A stretch of 37,429 bases of DNA from Simplicispira psychrophila DSM 11588 (GCF_000688255.1 NZ_JHYS01000022.1:1-37429); one strand, 5' to 3'. Counted from the first letter of the stretch, positions 7,130 through 14,929 are shown. Made by a program: numbers and translations. Notes: generated from the sequence alone by a model not told the origin.

Positions 7130-7552
7130 ATGAAAATCGAAATACCTGAAGTCAAGAAATTTGCATTTGAGATGGTGATGCCCGTCCGTTGGGGCGATAT
7201 GGACGCCATGGGGCATGTCAACAATACGGTCTATTTTCGCTACATGGAAACGGCGCGTATCGAGTGGCTGTCCGCCATTGGCGCTGTTCCCGATCCCAAG
7301 GGCCACGGGCCAGTCATCGTGAATGCGTTCTGTAATTTCTACAAACAGCTGGAATATCCGGCAGACGTGCTGGTGAAGATGTATGTCAGCGATCCGCAGC
7401 GCACCACGTTTGAGACCTGGTGCACGCTGGAGCGTGTGGACCAGCCTGGCGTGATCAGCGCCGCCGGCGGCGCCACCACCATCTGGGTCGATTTTCAGCA
7501 GCAAAAAGCGGTCGATCTGCCAGCCGGCATCCGGGCTTTGGTCACTCCCTGA
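7130..7552 (+). CDS. Acyl-CoA thioesterase, 4HBT hotdog fold (YbgC/FadM-like)
   Basis: This 140-residue single hotdog-domain protein probably hydrolyses acyl-CoA thioesters. The N-terminal MPVRWGDMDAMGHVNNTVYFRYME contains the conserved Asp-containing motif (D-MG-HVNN-Y) of the 4-hydroxybenzoyl-CoA thioesterase family, which carries the catalytic Asp. The start is ATG 7130 (MKIEIPEVKK), preceded by a weak GGTGAG. The open frame continues upstream but without family similarity. It is divergent from the ETF-QO gene across a 187-base gap. The two may share a regulatory region, which would fit a shared role in acyl-CoA handling; substrate chain length is unknown. Confidence 0.9.
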   Translation: MKIEIPEVKKFAFEMVMPVRWGDMDAMGHVNNTVYFRYMETARIEWLSAIGAVPDPKGHGPVIVNAFCNFYKQLEYPADVLVKMYVSDPQRTTFETWCTLERVDQPGVISAAGGATTIWVDFQQQKAVDLPAGIRALVTP

Positions 7553-7560
7553 TTTCAGGT

Positions 7561-7615
7561 TAAAAAAGCTTGAAACGCTTACTGAGTAAGCGCTATAAGC
7601 TATCAAAATAGAAAT
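7561..7615. terminator. Bidirectional terminator-like repeat (intergenic repeat, copy c)
   Basis: CGCTTACT (7576-7583), a single G, AGTAAGCG (7585-7592) form a perfect 8-bp stem, extended by AGCTT/AAGCT. A run of six A lies on the left and the AGCTATCAAAATAG end of the common repeat on the right. It sits between two convergent genes (stops at 7552 and 7616), so it could end transcripts from both sides. Confidence 0.5.
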
Positions 7616-8191
7616 TCATTTCTGCCGTGGTATGCGGCCCATGAGATAGAACTCGGGGTTGGGCTGCATGTCGGCAAAGCTGGCCATGCGGTTGGACAGG
7701 CCAAAGAAGGCGGTGATGGCGGCGATGTCCCAAGCGTCTTCGTCGTCAAAGCCGTGCGCCTGCAGGGCGGCAAAGTCGGCTTCGCCCAAGGCGTGCGCGC
7801 TTTGGCAGACCTTCATGGCGAAGTCGAGCATGGCGCGTTGGCGCGGCGTGATGTCGGCCTTGTGGTAGTTCACGGCTACCTGATCGGCGACGAAGGGCTT
7901 TTTCTCGTAGATGCGCAAGATGGCACCGTGCGCCACCACGCAGTACAGGCACTGGTTGGCAGCGCTGGTGGCGGTGACGATCATCTCGCGATCGCCCTTG
8001 GTCAGCGAGCCTTCTTCTCTCAGCATCAGCGCGTCGTGGTAGGCAAAGAAGGCGTGCCATTCTGCGGGGCGACGGGCAAAAGCGAGGAAGACGTTGGGTA
8101 TAAAACCGGCTTTTTCCTGCACTTGCAGAATGCGCTCGCGGATATCTTGCGGCAGGCTGTTCAGATCAGGGAAGGGGTAGCGAGTGGACAT
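7616..8191 (-). CDS. Peroxidase-related / carboxymuconolactone decarboxylase (AhpD-like) family protein
   Basis: The 191-residue protein is all-helical and carries the AhpD-type motif: SAANQCLYCVVAHGAILR, with the two Cys and the His of the CxxC-x3-H redox site (CLYCVVAH). It belongs to the uncharacterised peroxidase-related group (N-terminal FPDLNSLPQDIRERILQVQEKAGFIPNVF). Members act as alkylhydroperoxidases or thiol redox proteins. I start at ATG 8191 because AAGGAG lies about ten bases upstream; an in-frame start 63 bases earlier would add a non-conserved stretch. The gene is convergent with the thioesterase. Debris of a catalase gene lies beyond its start side, so this may be an oxidative-stress locus. 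Confidence 0.85.
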   Translation of the reverse strand: MSTRYPFPDLNSLPQDIRERILQVQEKAGFIPNVFLAFARRPAEWHAFFAYHDALMLREEGSLTKGDREMIVTATSAANQCLYCVVAHGAILRIYEKKPFVADQVAVNYHKADITPRQRAMLDFAMKVCQSAHALGEADFAALQAHGFDDEDAWDIAAITAFFGLSNRMASFADMQPNPEFYLMGRIPRQK

Positions 8192-8351
8192 CGATCTAGG
8201 TCTCCTTGTGGACGCGCTTTGGTCGGCGCTTTGAGGGCGGAAGTTGCACAGCATAACCCTCTGATGCAGGGTTCGCGTCGTCTGTGTGGCCGATGAAAAA
8301 CGCCCCGGGCCGGGCGGCGCGGGGGGGGGTGGTCGGCGCTGGCTGGATTAT

Positions 8352-8551
8352 TTACAGCTTGCCAGCCCGAAAGGCGTCAATGGCCGCAGCCACGCCGGCG
8401 CCGTAGGCCGAGTCCGCTTGGGTGCAGTGCGCGACTCGTTTTGCGCATTGATGAAGTTGTAAGTGGGTGAGCCCTTGGCGTGCATGCGGCGCTCAGGGAT
8501 CATTTCGGGGTGGAAATGGGCCAGCTTTTTTCCTTGTGTGAGGCGAGTCAA
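8352..8551 (-). pseudogene. Catalase remnant (start and end only)
   Basis: Two pieces of a clade-type monofunctional catalase remain. The N-terminal piece reads LTQGK-KLAHFHPEMIPERRMHAKGS, matching the conserved catalase segment that leads to the haem-side active site, but without the residues normally lying between LTQGK and KLAHF. The C-terminal piece, in another frame, reads HCTQADSAYGAGVAAAIDAFRAGKL and ends at a stop at 8352-8354, a typical catalase C-terminus. Roughly 400 residues are missing between them. At least two deletions and one frame change have occurred, so the gene is dead. Identification rests on recognised motifs, not on a search. Confidence 0.8.
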
Positions 8552-8670
8552 GCACTATGGAGAGGTGGATTCATTGTCTGTGGTGGTGTCTTGATGGCCA
8601 GCGCAAAGCGATTGTTTTCACAAGACGCTGATAGCCCCGATGCTTCAGAGCGGTGCGCGTGGCAGCTGTT

Positions 8671-9216
8671 TCAGCCGGCGATCAACTTGTGCACCAGGTC
8701 GGCTGCCGTGGAGGCGCTGTATTTGCGCATCAGGCGAGCGCGGTAAATTTCAACGGTGCGGTGGCTGATCAAGAGGGCTTTGCCGATCTCTTTGGAGGTC
8801 ATGCCCTGTAGCAGGCGGGCTGCCACTTCACGTTCGCGCCCGGTCAGTTCGGCCTTGACGACACGCTGTGAACTGAGGTCTTCAAAGCTCCAGATGCCCG
8901 AGGCGTGCGGTGCATCACGGTTCAGGGCGCGCCCCGAGACATGGCACCAAAACATCTCGTTGTTGGCGCGTTTCATGATGCGGTCATCGGAGTAGTAGCC
9001 CTTGATGTTCAAAATGGGCGCCATGTGCGCACCCAGGCGCTCGTATTCGTCCGGGCTAGGGTACAAAATCTGGAACGATTGGCCTAGCAACACTTCGCGC
9101 GAGGCGCCGAACATTTCGCATACTTGGCGGTTGCAATCGATCATGGTGCGGTTGCGCGAGAGCACCAAACCCACGGGGGCCATATCAAAAGCCTGCCGGT
9201 AGTCAACATCGATCAT
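8671..9216 (-). CDS. PAS-LuxR transcriptional regulator
   Basis: The 181-residue protein joins an N-terminal PAS sensor (about 1-115: YRQAFDMAPVGLVLSRNRTMIDCNRQVCEMFG ... GIWSFEDLSSQR) to a C-terminal LuxR-type helix-turn-helix (about 120-181: LTGREREVAARLLQGMTSKEIGKALLISHRTVEIYRARLMRKY). No phospho-receiver domain is present, so it probably senses a ligand or redox state directly. It is divergent from scoAB, with 81 bases between the two starts that contain a 20-bp palindrome. Control of scoAB and of itself is therefore likely. Proteins with this layout next to CoA-transferase genes are common in Burkholderiales, from general knowledge. Confidence 0.9.
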   Translation of the reverse strand: MIDVDYRQAFDMAPVGLVLSRNRTMIDCNRQVCEMFGASREVLLGQSFQILYPSPDEYERLGAHMAPILNIKGYYSDDRIMKRANNEMFWCHVSGRALNRDAPHASGIWSFEDLSSQRVVKAELTGREREVAARLLQGMTSKEIGKALLISHRTVEIYRARLMRKYSASTAADLVHKLIAG

Positions 9217-9243
9217 GAAGTTAGTGCAATTCTTTAGGGATAA

Positions 9244-9263
9244 CTACGTAATGTATTACGTAG
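9244..9263. promoter_or_regulatory. 20-bp perfect palindrome, candidate operator
   Basis: CTACGTAA-TGTA-TTACGTAG, an 8-bp perfect inverted repeat with a 4-bp centre. It lies midway between the divergent starts of the PAS-LuxR regulator and scoA, where a dimer of the regulator could act on both. LuxR/NarL-type proteins bind dyads of this size. Confidence 0.6.
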
Positions 9264-9297
9264 TATCTTCAAGATATTAAATTTCAAGGAGACTGTT

Positions 9298-10002
9298 GTG
9301 AACAAAGTGTTTCCCTCGGCAGCCGCAGCCCTGCAGGGCGTGGTTGCAGACGGCCAGCTTTTGGCTGTGGGCGGTTTCGGGCTGTGTGGCATTCCCGAGG
9401 CCTTGATTGATGCGCTGCGCGACTCGGGCGTCAAAAATCTGACGGTGATTTCCAACAATGCGGGTGTCGATGGCTTTGGCCTGGGCAAGTTGCTGGAAAC
9501 GCGCCAGATCAAAAAGATGATTTCCAGCTATGTCGGCGAGAACAAGGAGTTCGAGCGCCAATACCTGGCGGGCGAACTGGAGCTGGAGTTCACCCCCCAG
9601 GGCACGCTGGCCGAGAAGCTGCGCGCGGGCGGTGCGGGCATTCCGGCTTTCTTTACCAAGACTGGTGTGGGTACTCTGGTGGCCGAGGGTAAGGAATTGC
9701 GCGAATTTGACGGCGAAACCTACGTCATGGAGCGCGCACTGGTGCCGGAGGTGGCGCTGGTCAAGGCGCACCGCGCCGACAAATCTGGCAATTTGCAGTT
9801 TCGCCTGACGGCGCGCAACTTCAACCCGGCCGCTGCCATGGCCGGCAAGATGTGCATCGTCGAGGTGGAAGAAATTGTCGAGACCGGCGACATGGTCCCC
9901 GATGAAGTGCATCTGCCGGGTATTTATGTGCACCGCATTGTGCACAACCCGCATCCGGAAAAGCGCATTGAAAAGCGCACTTTGACCGAAACTAAATCTT
10001 AA
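9298..10002 (+). CDS. scoA: Succinyl-CoA:3-ketoacid CoA-transferase subunit A
   Basis: With subunit B this enzyme moves CoA from succinyl-CoA to acetoacetate, so ketone bodies and related 3-oxoacids can be used. The 234-residue subunit shows the family opening ([23 protein letters not shown]) with the glycine-rich CoA loop, then [19 protein letters not shown] and [21 protein letters not shown]. The start is GTG 9298 with AAGGAG about nine bases upstream. It is first of a two-gene operon; subunit B begins 29 bases after its stop. A divergent PAS-LuxR gene and a palindrome lie just upstream. Confidence 0.95.
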   Translation: MNKVFPSAAAALQGVVADGQLLAVGGFGLCGIPEALIDALRDSGVKNLTVISNNAGVDGFGLGKLLETRQIKKMISSYVGENKEFERQYLAGELELEFTPQGTLAEKLRAGGAGIPAFFTKTGVGTLVAEGKELREFDGETYVMERALVPEVALVKAHRADKSGNLQFRLTARNFNPAAAMAGKMCIVEVEEIVETGDMVPDEVHLPGIYVHRIVHNPHPEKRIEKRTLTETKS

Positions 10003-10031
10003 TTTTGCGCGGCAGCACAGGAGAACACACC

Positions 10032-10670
10032 ATGGCTTGGACACAGGACCAGATGGCCGCACGCGCGGCGCAAGAGTTGGAAGACGGTTTTTACGTCAAC
10101 CTGGGCATTGGCATCCCCACGCTGGTGGCCAATTTCACGGGCGACAAGGAAGTGTGGCTGCAGTCCGAGAATGGCATGCTCGGCATTGGCCCGTTCCCGA
10201 CGGAAGACCAGGTGGATGCCGACCTGATCAACGCCGGCAAACAGACCGTCACTACCCTCAAAGGGTCGTCTATTTTCGGCAGCCACGACAGCTTTGCCAT
10301 GATCCGTGGCGGCAAGATCAACCTGTCCATCCTGGGCGCCATGCAGGTCAGCGAAAAGGGCGATCTGGCCAACTGGATGATCCCCGGAAAAATGGTCAAG
10401 GGCATGGGCGGCGCGATGGATCTGGTTGCGGGCGTCAAGCGCGTCATCGTGCTGATGGAGCATGTGGCACGCAAAAAAGATGGCACCGAAGATATGAAAA
10501 TCCTGCCTGCCTGTACGTTGCCGCTGACGGGTGTGGGCGTGGTTGATCGGATCATCACCGACCTGGCCGTGATGGATGTCACGCCTGAAGGCTTGAAGGT
10601 CATTGAACTGGCCCCGGGCGTGAGCTTTGAGGCACTACAGGCTAAAACCGGCGTAACCTTGCTGCACTGA
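10032..10670 (+). CDS. scoB: Succinyl-CoA:3-ketoacid CoA-transferase subunit B
   Basis: Catalytic partner of the preceding gene. In this 212-residue subunit the active-site Glu lies in SENGMLG (E46), which forms the covalent CoA thioester in this family. Other conserved stretches are [38 protein letters not shown] and [20 protein letters not shown]. The start ATG 10032 has an AGGAG site. The operon ends in a clear intrinsic terminator 26 bases beyond the stop. Confidence 0.96.
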   Translation: MAWTQDQMAARAAQELEDGFYVNLGIGIPTLVANFTGDKEVWLQSENGMLGIGPFPTEDQVDADLINAGKQTVTTLKGSSIFGSHDSFAMIRGGKINLSILGAMQVSEKGDLANWMIPGKMVKGMGGAMDLVAGVKRVIVLMEHVARKKDGTEDMKILPACTLPLTGVGVVDRIITDLAVMDVTPEGLKVIELAPGVSFEALQAKTGVTLLH

Positions 10671-10696
10671 GCTGGCGCGCGTTCCCGTACTTTCAG

Positions 10697-10718
10697 AGGC
10701 CCGCTTGTGCGGGCCTTT
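10697..10718 (+). terminator. Intrinsic terminator of scoAB
   Basis: AGGCCCGC (10697-10704), loop TTGT, GCGGGCCT (10709-10716), then TTTGCT: a perfect 8-bp GC-rich stem 26 bases after the scoB stop. Confidence 0.8.
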
Positions 10719-10820
10719 GCTATGGGGCAGTCGGTCCAGGGCATCGGTCCAGCAGGAATTTTTGATGCCCTTTATCCCGACACACCGTATATTTGTCTGG
10801 TTTGTCTTTGTTCTTACTGC

Positions 10821-12137
10821 ATGAACGATATTCTTGCCTCGACCAGCGCTCCTGAAAGCTCCCATTACCTGCGTGCCGTGACAGACATGGCGCAGCAGTG
10901 CGCTGTGGTGGCACAAGATGCCATCTATACCGATAACGGCATCAAACTGGTCGATAAAGGCGTGCAAATTAACGGCCACTTGTACGATCGGTTGGTGCAA
11001 CACAAATTGCGCGAACCCATCGACAGCCATCTGTCGGTGGAGGGCGCAGTCAATACCGAATGCCTGCTTGCTGCTGCGCTGGCGTTGACCGATAGTGCGC
11101 CGCTGGCCCGGTTGCTGGTGCAGAAGATGGGCTCGGCACAAGCGCTGCTGGCGCCGCTGCAGGCGATGCCTTTGCCCGCTTCCATGGCCTTTAAATTGAC
11201 CGTGATGCGCGAGCAGCGCCCGGATCTGTTCCAGCACAGCGTGCTGATGGTGCTGGTGGCGGGTTTTCTGGGTATCCAGTCGGGATTGAAAGAGGACCAG
11301 CGTGTGGCCTTGGCGGCCGCTGCGCTGCTGCACGATATTGGGGTGCTGCACATGGATTCGGCTTGGCTTGACCCCCAGCACACCATGACTGGCGCCGAGC
11401 GCAAGCACTTGGTGGCCCATCCCATCACGGCCATGCTGATGGTGCGCGATGCCCAGGTGTATCCGCGTGCCGTGGAAGTGGCCGTCATGGAGCACCACGA
11501 GCGCCTGGATGGCACCGGCTACCCGCGCAGCCTGATGGGGGAGCAGATCTCGCCGTTGGGCCGCATTCTTTTGTTGTCTGAGGTGGTGACGGCGTTTTAT
11601 GACAAATACCCCGATACCCCAGCGCAGCAACTGGCCTTGGTGCTGCGACTGAACTACCGTAAATTTCCGGCCGATCTCAGCGCTCAGGTGCTGGTGTTGT
11701 TGCACAACAAAGAGCGCTCTCCGGATGCCGATCTGGCGCCGCTGGGCGCCGATGCCTCGCGTTACATCGATTCACTGGGACAGGCGTTTGCCCTGTGGGA
11801 AAGTGCTAAACAGAGTGTCCCCGAGCCTGCTCTGGCGCAGGCGATGGCCCAGGGCGGCAATAACTTGCTAGGTTTCGTTGACGTTCGTTTGCGCGCCTTG
11901 GCCAAAGTCCTGGCCGAGGCTGGTGCCCACCCTGATCAGCAAAGTGTCGTCATCGAGCAATTGCAAGGCGATGACGCCGGTCTGGCCGAGATCGCCGTGG
12001 TCTGGCGCGAAGCCTTGTGGCAGTTGCAAAACATCGTCAATGCAGGCCAGCGCCGTTGGCCTGCCAGCCTAGAGCGTACGCACCCGGCGGATGTGGTTGC
12101 GGCGCAGTGGTGCGAGAAGGTACATAGGCCGATGTAG
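10821..12137 (+). CDS. HD-GYP domain protein, probable cyclic-di-GMP phosphodiesterase
   Basis: HD-GYP proteins hydrolyse cyclic di-GMP at a two- or three-metal centre. In this 438-residue cytoplasmic protein the HD-GYP core covers about residues 135-270: QHS (H139), HDIG (171-174), HHE (225-227) and DGTGYP (230-235). All main metal His/Asp residues are present, but the Lys that usually follows HD-G is Val (HDIGVLHM), so activity should be tested. The N-terminal 130 residues and C-terminal 160 residues match no domain I know. ATG 10821 is chosen because upstream codons run through the scoB terminator. No membrane segment is seen. It stands alone, followed by an rRNA/tRNA-modifying enzyme. Confidence 0.85.
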   Translation: MNDILASTSAPESSHYLRAVTDMAQQCAVVAQDAIYTDNGIKLVDKGVQINGHLYDRLVQHKLREPIDSHLSVEGAVNTECLLAAALALTDSAPLARLLVQKMGSAQALLAPLQAMPLPASMAFKLTVMREQRPDLFQHSVLMVLVAGFLGIQSGLKEDQRVALAAAALLHDIGVLHMDSAWLDPQHTMTGAERKHLVAHPITAMLMVRDAQVYPRAVEVAVMEHHERLDGTGYPRSLMGEQISPLGRILLLSEVVTAFYDKYPDTPAQQLALVLRLNYRKFPADLSAQVLVLLHNKERSPDADLAPLGADASRYIDSLGQAFALWESAKQSVPEPALAQAMAQGGNNLLGFVDVRLRALAKVLAEAGAHPDQQSVVIEQLQGDDAGLAEIAVVWREALWQLQNIVNAGQRRWPASLERTHPADVVAAQWCEKVHRPM

Positions 12138-12193
12138 CGCCCCGGCGGGCCTCTGCGAAGCAGCAGGGCAGTGGCTGCCTAAAATGCCTTGCC

Positions 12194-13102
12194 ATGCACC
12201 ATGCCCCCTTGTCCCTTCTTTTACCGATGCGCAACGGTGTCAGCCCCAGTTGCGTGGCGCTGCCGCACCAAGGCGAGGGCACGATGCTCGATTTTTTGCT
12301 ACATCGTCTGCCCGGTGTGGGCCAGGAAGAATGGCTCCAGCGCATGGCTGCAGGCGACGTGGTGGACGAGCGCGGAGCGCTGGTCACACCTGGGCGCGCC
12401 TTTGAGCGCGGCCTGCGCCTGTATTACTACCGCAGCCTGCCCGCCGAGCCCGCGCTGCCGTTTCTGGAAACTATTCTCTACCAGGACGAGCATCTGCTGG
12501 TGGCCGACAAACCGCATTTCATGCCAGTCACGCCGTCGGGCCCGTACCTGCAGCACACCCTGCTGGTGCGTCTCAAGCAGCGCCTGGGTTTGGCCGATCT
12601 GGTGCCCTTGCATCGCATTGACCGGGACACCGCCGGACTGGTGCTTTTTTCTGTGCAGCCCAGAACCCGCGGCGCCTATCACAGCCTGTTTCGCGACCAC
12701 CACATCACCAAGCACTACGAAGCGGTGGCGCCCTGGCGCACCGACCTGGCGTTTCCACGCGAGCACCGCAGCCGCATGGTCGAAAGTGAGCAGTTTTTTC
12801 GTATGCAAGAGGTACCGGGTACGTCCAATACCTTGACCCGCATCGAGGTACAACAAGTACTCGGTCCCTGGGCCCGCTACCGCCTCGCGCCCGTCACCGG
12901 CAAGCGCCACCAGTTGCGCGTTCACATGGCAGCGCTGGGACTGCCACTGCGCAACGATGCTTTCTATCCCGAGTTGAACGACCCGCCCGAAGGTGACTTC
13001 TCGCGCCCACTGCAACTGCTGGCGCGCTCGCTGGCGTTTACCGACCCGCTGACGGGGCAGGCGCGCTACTTTGAGAGTCAGCGCCAGTTGCTGCCGCTGT
13101 AA
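12194..13102 (+). CDS. RluA-family RNA pseudouridine synthase
   Basis: The 302-residue enzyme turns a uridine of rRNA or tRNA into pseudouridine. The catalytic motif is PLHRIDRDTAGLVLFS, with the nucleophilic Asp at about residue 143. Other family segments are ILYQDEHLLVADKPHFMPVTP before it and GKRHQLRVHMAALGLPLRNDAFYP after it. An S4-like N-terminal part may be present in reduced form (MLDFLLHRLPGVGQEEWLQRM...GDVVDERG). Start ATG 12194 is used; a second in-frame ATG at 12227 (MRNGVSPS) is also possible. The target base cannot be named from sequence. Confidence 0.92.
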   Translation: MHHAPLSLLLPMRNGVSPSCVALPHQGEGTMLDFLLHRLPGVGQEEWLQRMAAGDVVDERGALVTPGRAFERGLRLYYYRSLPAEPALPFLETILYQDEHLLVADKPHFMPVTPSGPYLQHTLLVRLKQRLGLADLVPLHRIDRDTAGLVLFSVQPRTRGAYHSLFRDHHITKHYEAVAPWRTDLAFPREHRSRMVESEQFFRMQEVPGTSNTLTRIEVQQVLGPWARYRLAPVTGKRHQLRVHMAALGLPLRNDAFYPELNDPPEGDFSRPLQLLARSLAFTDPLTGQARYFESQRQLLPL

Positions 13103-13104
13103 AA

Positions 13105-13195
13105 ATAATAGCTGCTAGTGCACGTATCTATTAGGTTTGAGAGTAAAAACAGCTTAAAACTGTTTAAATACGTGCGCTAGTAGCTATCAAATTAA
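13105..13195. repeat. Intergenic repeat, head-to-head pair (copy d)
   Basis: AATAGCTGCTAGTGCACGTAT (forward, 13108-13128) and ATACGTGCGCTAGTAGCTATC (reverse arm near 13168-13188) are inverted copies of one another with about 18 of 21 positions matching. They can form a long hairpin behind the pseudouridine synthase gene. Confidence 0.65.
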
Positions 13196-13264
13196 AAGAT
13201 GCCAGCATTTTGCGGCATCGCTTGTTTGCCATCACGCCCCCAAAACACTCCGCCACTGTCCCGC

Positions 13265-13512
13265 ATGGCCCTCAAAAAATCTGAACTTTATGCATCCCTC
13301 TGGAAGTCCTGCGACGAGCTGCGCGGCGGCATGGATGCCAGCCAGTACAAAGACTATGTGCTGGTGCTGCTGTTCGTTAAATACGTCTCCGACAAATACG
13401 CCGGCAACCCGGACGCGCTGATTGAAGTGCCCGCTGGCGGCAGCTTTGCCGACATGGTGGCGCTCAAAAAACGACAAAGAAATCGGCGACAAGATCAACA
13501 AGCTGGTGGGCC
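13265..13512 (+). pseudogene. hsdM 5' fragment (type I restriction-modification methyltransferase)
   Basis: MALKKSELYASLWKSCDELRGG and the following SQYKDYVLVLLFVKYVSDKY are the conserved start of HsdM, the methyltransferase subunit of type I restriction systems. An extra A in the run at 13468-13473 shifts the frame; the next family segment (NDKEIGDKINKLVG) continues in the shifted frame. After about 13512 the sequence no longer matches HsdM and changes into the end of another gene. Only about 80 of some 500 residues remain. Confidence 0.85.
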
Positions 13513-13791
13513 AAGCTGGGCGTTCAGGTAGCCCACTGGGGCATCAAAAAGATGAAAACCAAATGGGGCTCATGCAATGTGGATGCCCGGCGCATTTGGT
13601 TGAACCTGGAGCTGGCCAAGAAGCCGGTGCAGTGCTTGGAATAGATCGTGCTGCATGAGCTGATCCACCTCATAGAGCGCCGTCAAAACGAGCGCTTTAC
13701 CGCGCTCATGGATCAACATATGCCCGACTGGCCACAACGCCGCAAACTGCTCAACAGCACACTGCTGGCACATGAGCATTGGGGCTACTGA
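13513..13791 (+). pseudogene. DUF45/YgjP-like (SprT-type) metalloprotease 3' fragment
   Basis: In a third frame the sequence reads KLGVQVAHWGIKKMKTKWGSC ... LNLELAKKPVQCLE, then a TAG stop (13642-13644), then IVLHELIHLIERRQNERF and ends HEHWGY at 13791. This is the C-terminal half of the YgjP/DUF45 zinc-peptidase family, including the HExxH metal site (HELIH). Genes of this family often lie inside or beside type I restriction operons. The join to the hsdM start therefore looks like one large deletion that removed the rest of hsdM, hsdS and hsdR. The TAG shows that decay went on afterwards. Confidence 0.82.
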
Positions 13792-13942
13792 AACCTGCAC
13801 CACCGTCGCCAACGCCTTGGCATCTGGGCTTCACCCGGTTCATAAACTTATCAAAAACTAGAACTGCAGGTTGTGAAGAGTATGAACTAGGGCCTGTTAT
13901 TGAAGTCATGTTCAAATGAAGCCTCATTTTTGAGGATTTCCA

Positions 13943-14688
13943 ATGACACAACAGCACCATGCTCTGAGCGATAAGCAATGGGAGCGCATGTCTGCCCATC
14001 TTCCCCCTGTTCTGGGTCGGCCTGGACGCAATGACCGTCTGTTTATTGATGGCGTTCTCTGGATCGCTAAAACAGGTTCTCCTTGGCGTGATCTGCCTGC
14101 ACATCTGGGTGCATGGGCACAGGTGTACCAGCGCTTTGCCCGCTGGAGCGAGCGGGGGCATTTCAATGCGCTGTTTCTGGCGTTGCAAGAGCCCGATCAC
14201 GAGCAATTGAGGGTGGATGGGACTTCTTGCAAGGCACACCAGGCGTCTGCCGGGGCTCAAAAAAAAATGGTCCTTAAGCAATTGGCGTCTCTCGCGGTGG
14301 GCTGAACACCAAAATCCATGCGGTATGCGATGCCTTGGGCAATCCTTTGCGCTTCAAGTTAACGCCCGGCAATACTTCCGACACAGTTGAATTGATAGGG
14401 TTGATCCAGGGCTTGGCGGGGCAGCAGCTACTGGCCGATAAAGCCTACGACAGTGATGCCATCGTGCAGGAGGCGATGGACAAAGGCATGGAGGTGGTCA
14501 TTCCACCCAAGGCCAATCGCAAAGAAAAACGAGCGTTTGATGCGCTGAAGTACCGGGCGCGTCATTTGGTGGAGAACCTGCGTCAAAGCATGAAAGTCTA
14601 CCGAAGAGTGGCAATGCGCTATGAGAAGCTCAATACCCGCTTTCTCAGCATCGTCTACTTGGTAGGCGCCATGAAATGGCTCCATTAA
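13943..14688 (+). pseudogene. IS5-family transposase, two frames with A9 slippage site and a nonsense codon
   Basis: The first frame starts at ATG 13943 (MTQQHHALSDKQWERMSAHLPP) and holds the first catalytic Asp (LRVDGTSCKAH). A run of nine A at 14259-14267 follows. In IS427-type elements such a run is the site of programmed -1 frameshifting to make the full transposase. After a -1 shift the reading is KNGP, TAA (14275-14277), AIGVSRGGLNTKIHA. Family members usually have Gln where the TAA lies, so CAA to TAA is the likely mutation. The second frame supplies LLADKAYDSD (second Asp) and LVENLRQSMK (Glu) and ends at 14688. Without shifting, the first frame stops at 14305. Confidence 0.85.
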
Positions 14689-14772
14689 CTTCAATAACAC
14701 GCACCGGGCCGACCAAAGCGGCCAGCGTTTTGCTGGCGCCATGAAATGGCTCCATTAACTTCAATAACACGC
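14665..14772 (+). repeat. 38-bp tandem duplication of the IS right end
   Basis: The segment starting GGCGCCATGAAATGGCTCC is present identically at 14665-14702 and 14735-14772, a 70-bp period. The 32 bases between (14703-14734) carry a small hairpin GGCCG-ACCAAAG-CGGCC. Only the outer copy is next to the TA target duplication; the inner copy overlaps the transposase stop. Confidence 0.85.
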
Positions 14773-14800
14773 CCTAGGACGTATTTAATGACTCGCCAAA

Positions 14801-14834
14801 CAAAAAACCCCAAGTGAATCAATCACTTGGGGTT
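14801..14834 (-). terminator. Intrinsic terminator of tRNA-Ser
   Basis: On the minus strand AACCCCAAGTGA (14834-14823) pairs perfectly with TCACTTGGGGTT (14817-14806) and is followed by six T. It lies six bases past the 3' CCA of the tRNA gene. Confidence 0.85.
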
Positions 14835-14839
14835 ATATA

Positions 14840-14929
14840 TGGCGGAGAAGGCGGGATTCGAACCCGCGGTGGGGATAAACCCACACACGCTTTCCAGGCG
14901 TGCGACTTAAACCACTCATCCACCTCTCC
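14840..14929 (-). tRNA. tRNA-Ser (GGA)
   Basis: Read on the minus strand the gene begins GGAGAGGTGGATGAGTGG and ends GGGTTCGAATCCCGCCTTCTCCGCCA with CCA encoded. Acceptor stem GGAGAGG pairs with CCTTCTCC with slight irregularity. The anticodon loop CTGGAAA places GGA at 14895-14893. The long variable arm (GTGTGGGTTTATCCCCAC) marks a class II tRNA, as expected for serine. The 90-nt length is normal. The neighbouring IS and restriction fragments suggest this gene once served as an island integration site. Confidence 0.96.

Larger units (their letters stand above)
13890..14774 (+). mobile_element. IS5-family (IS427-like) insertion sequence, defective
   Basis: The left inverted repeat begins GGGCCTGTTATTGAAGT at 13890. 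The right one, read on the minus strand from 14774, begins GGGCGTGTTATTGAAGT. The element is flanked by TA on both sides (13888-13889 and 14775-14776), the usual 2-bp target duplication of the IS427 group. It inserted into the decayed restriction island next to tRNA-Ser. The transposase is inactivated by a stop codon and the right end is duplicated. Confidence 0.85.

Noticed and set aside
8321-8329. Run of nine G downstream of the catalase remnant
   Set aside because: Homopolymer in a non-coding decayed region; no gene start for phase variation is next to it.
13792-13872. 8-bp inverted repeat AACCTGCA / TGCAGGTT between the DUF45 relic and the IS
   Set aside because: Too short and too far apart (65 bases) to call an element end or operator.
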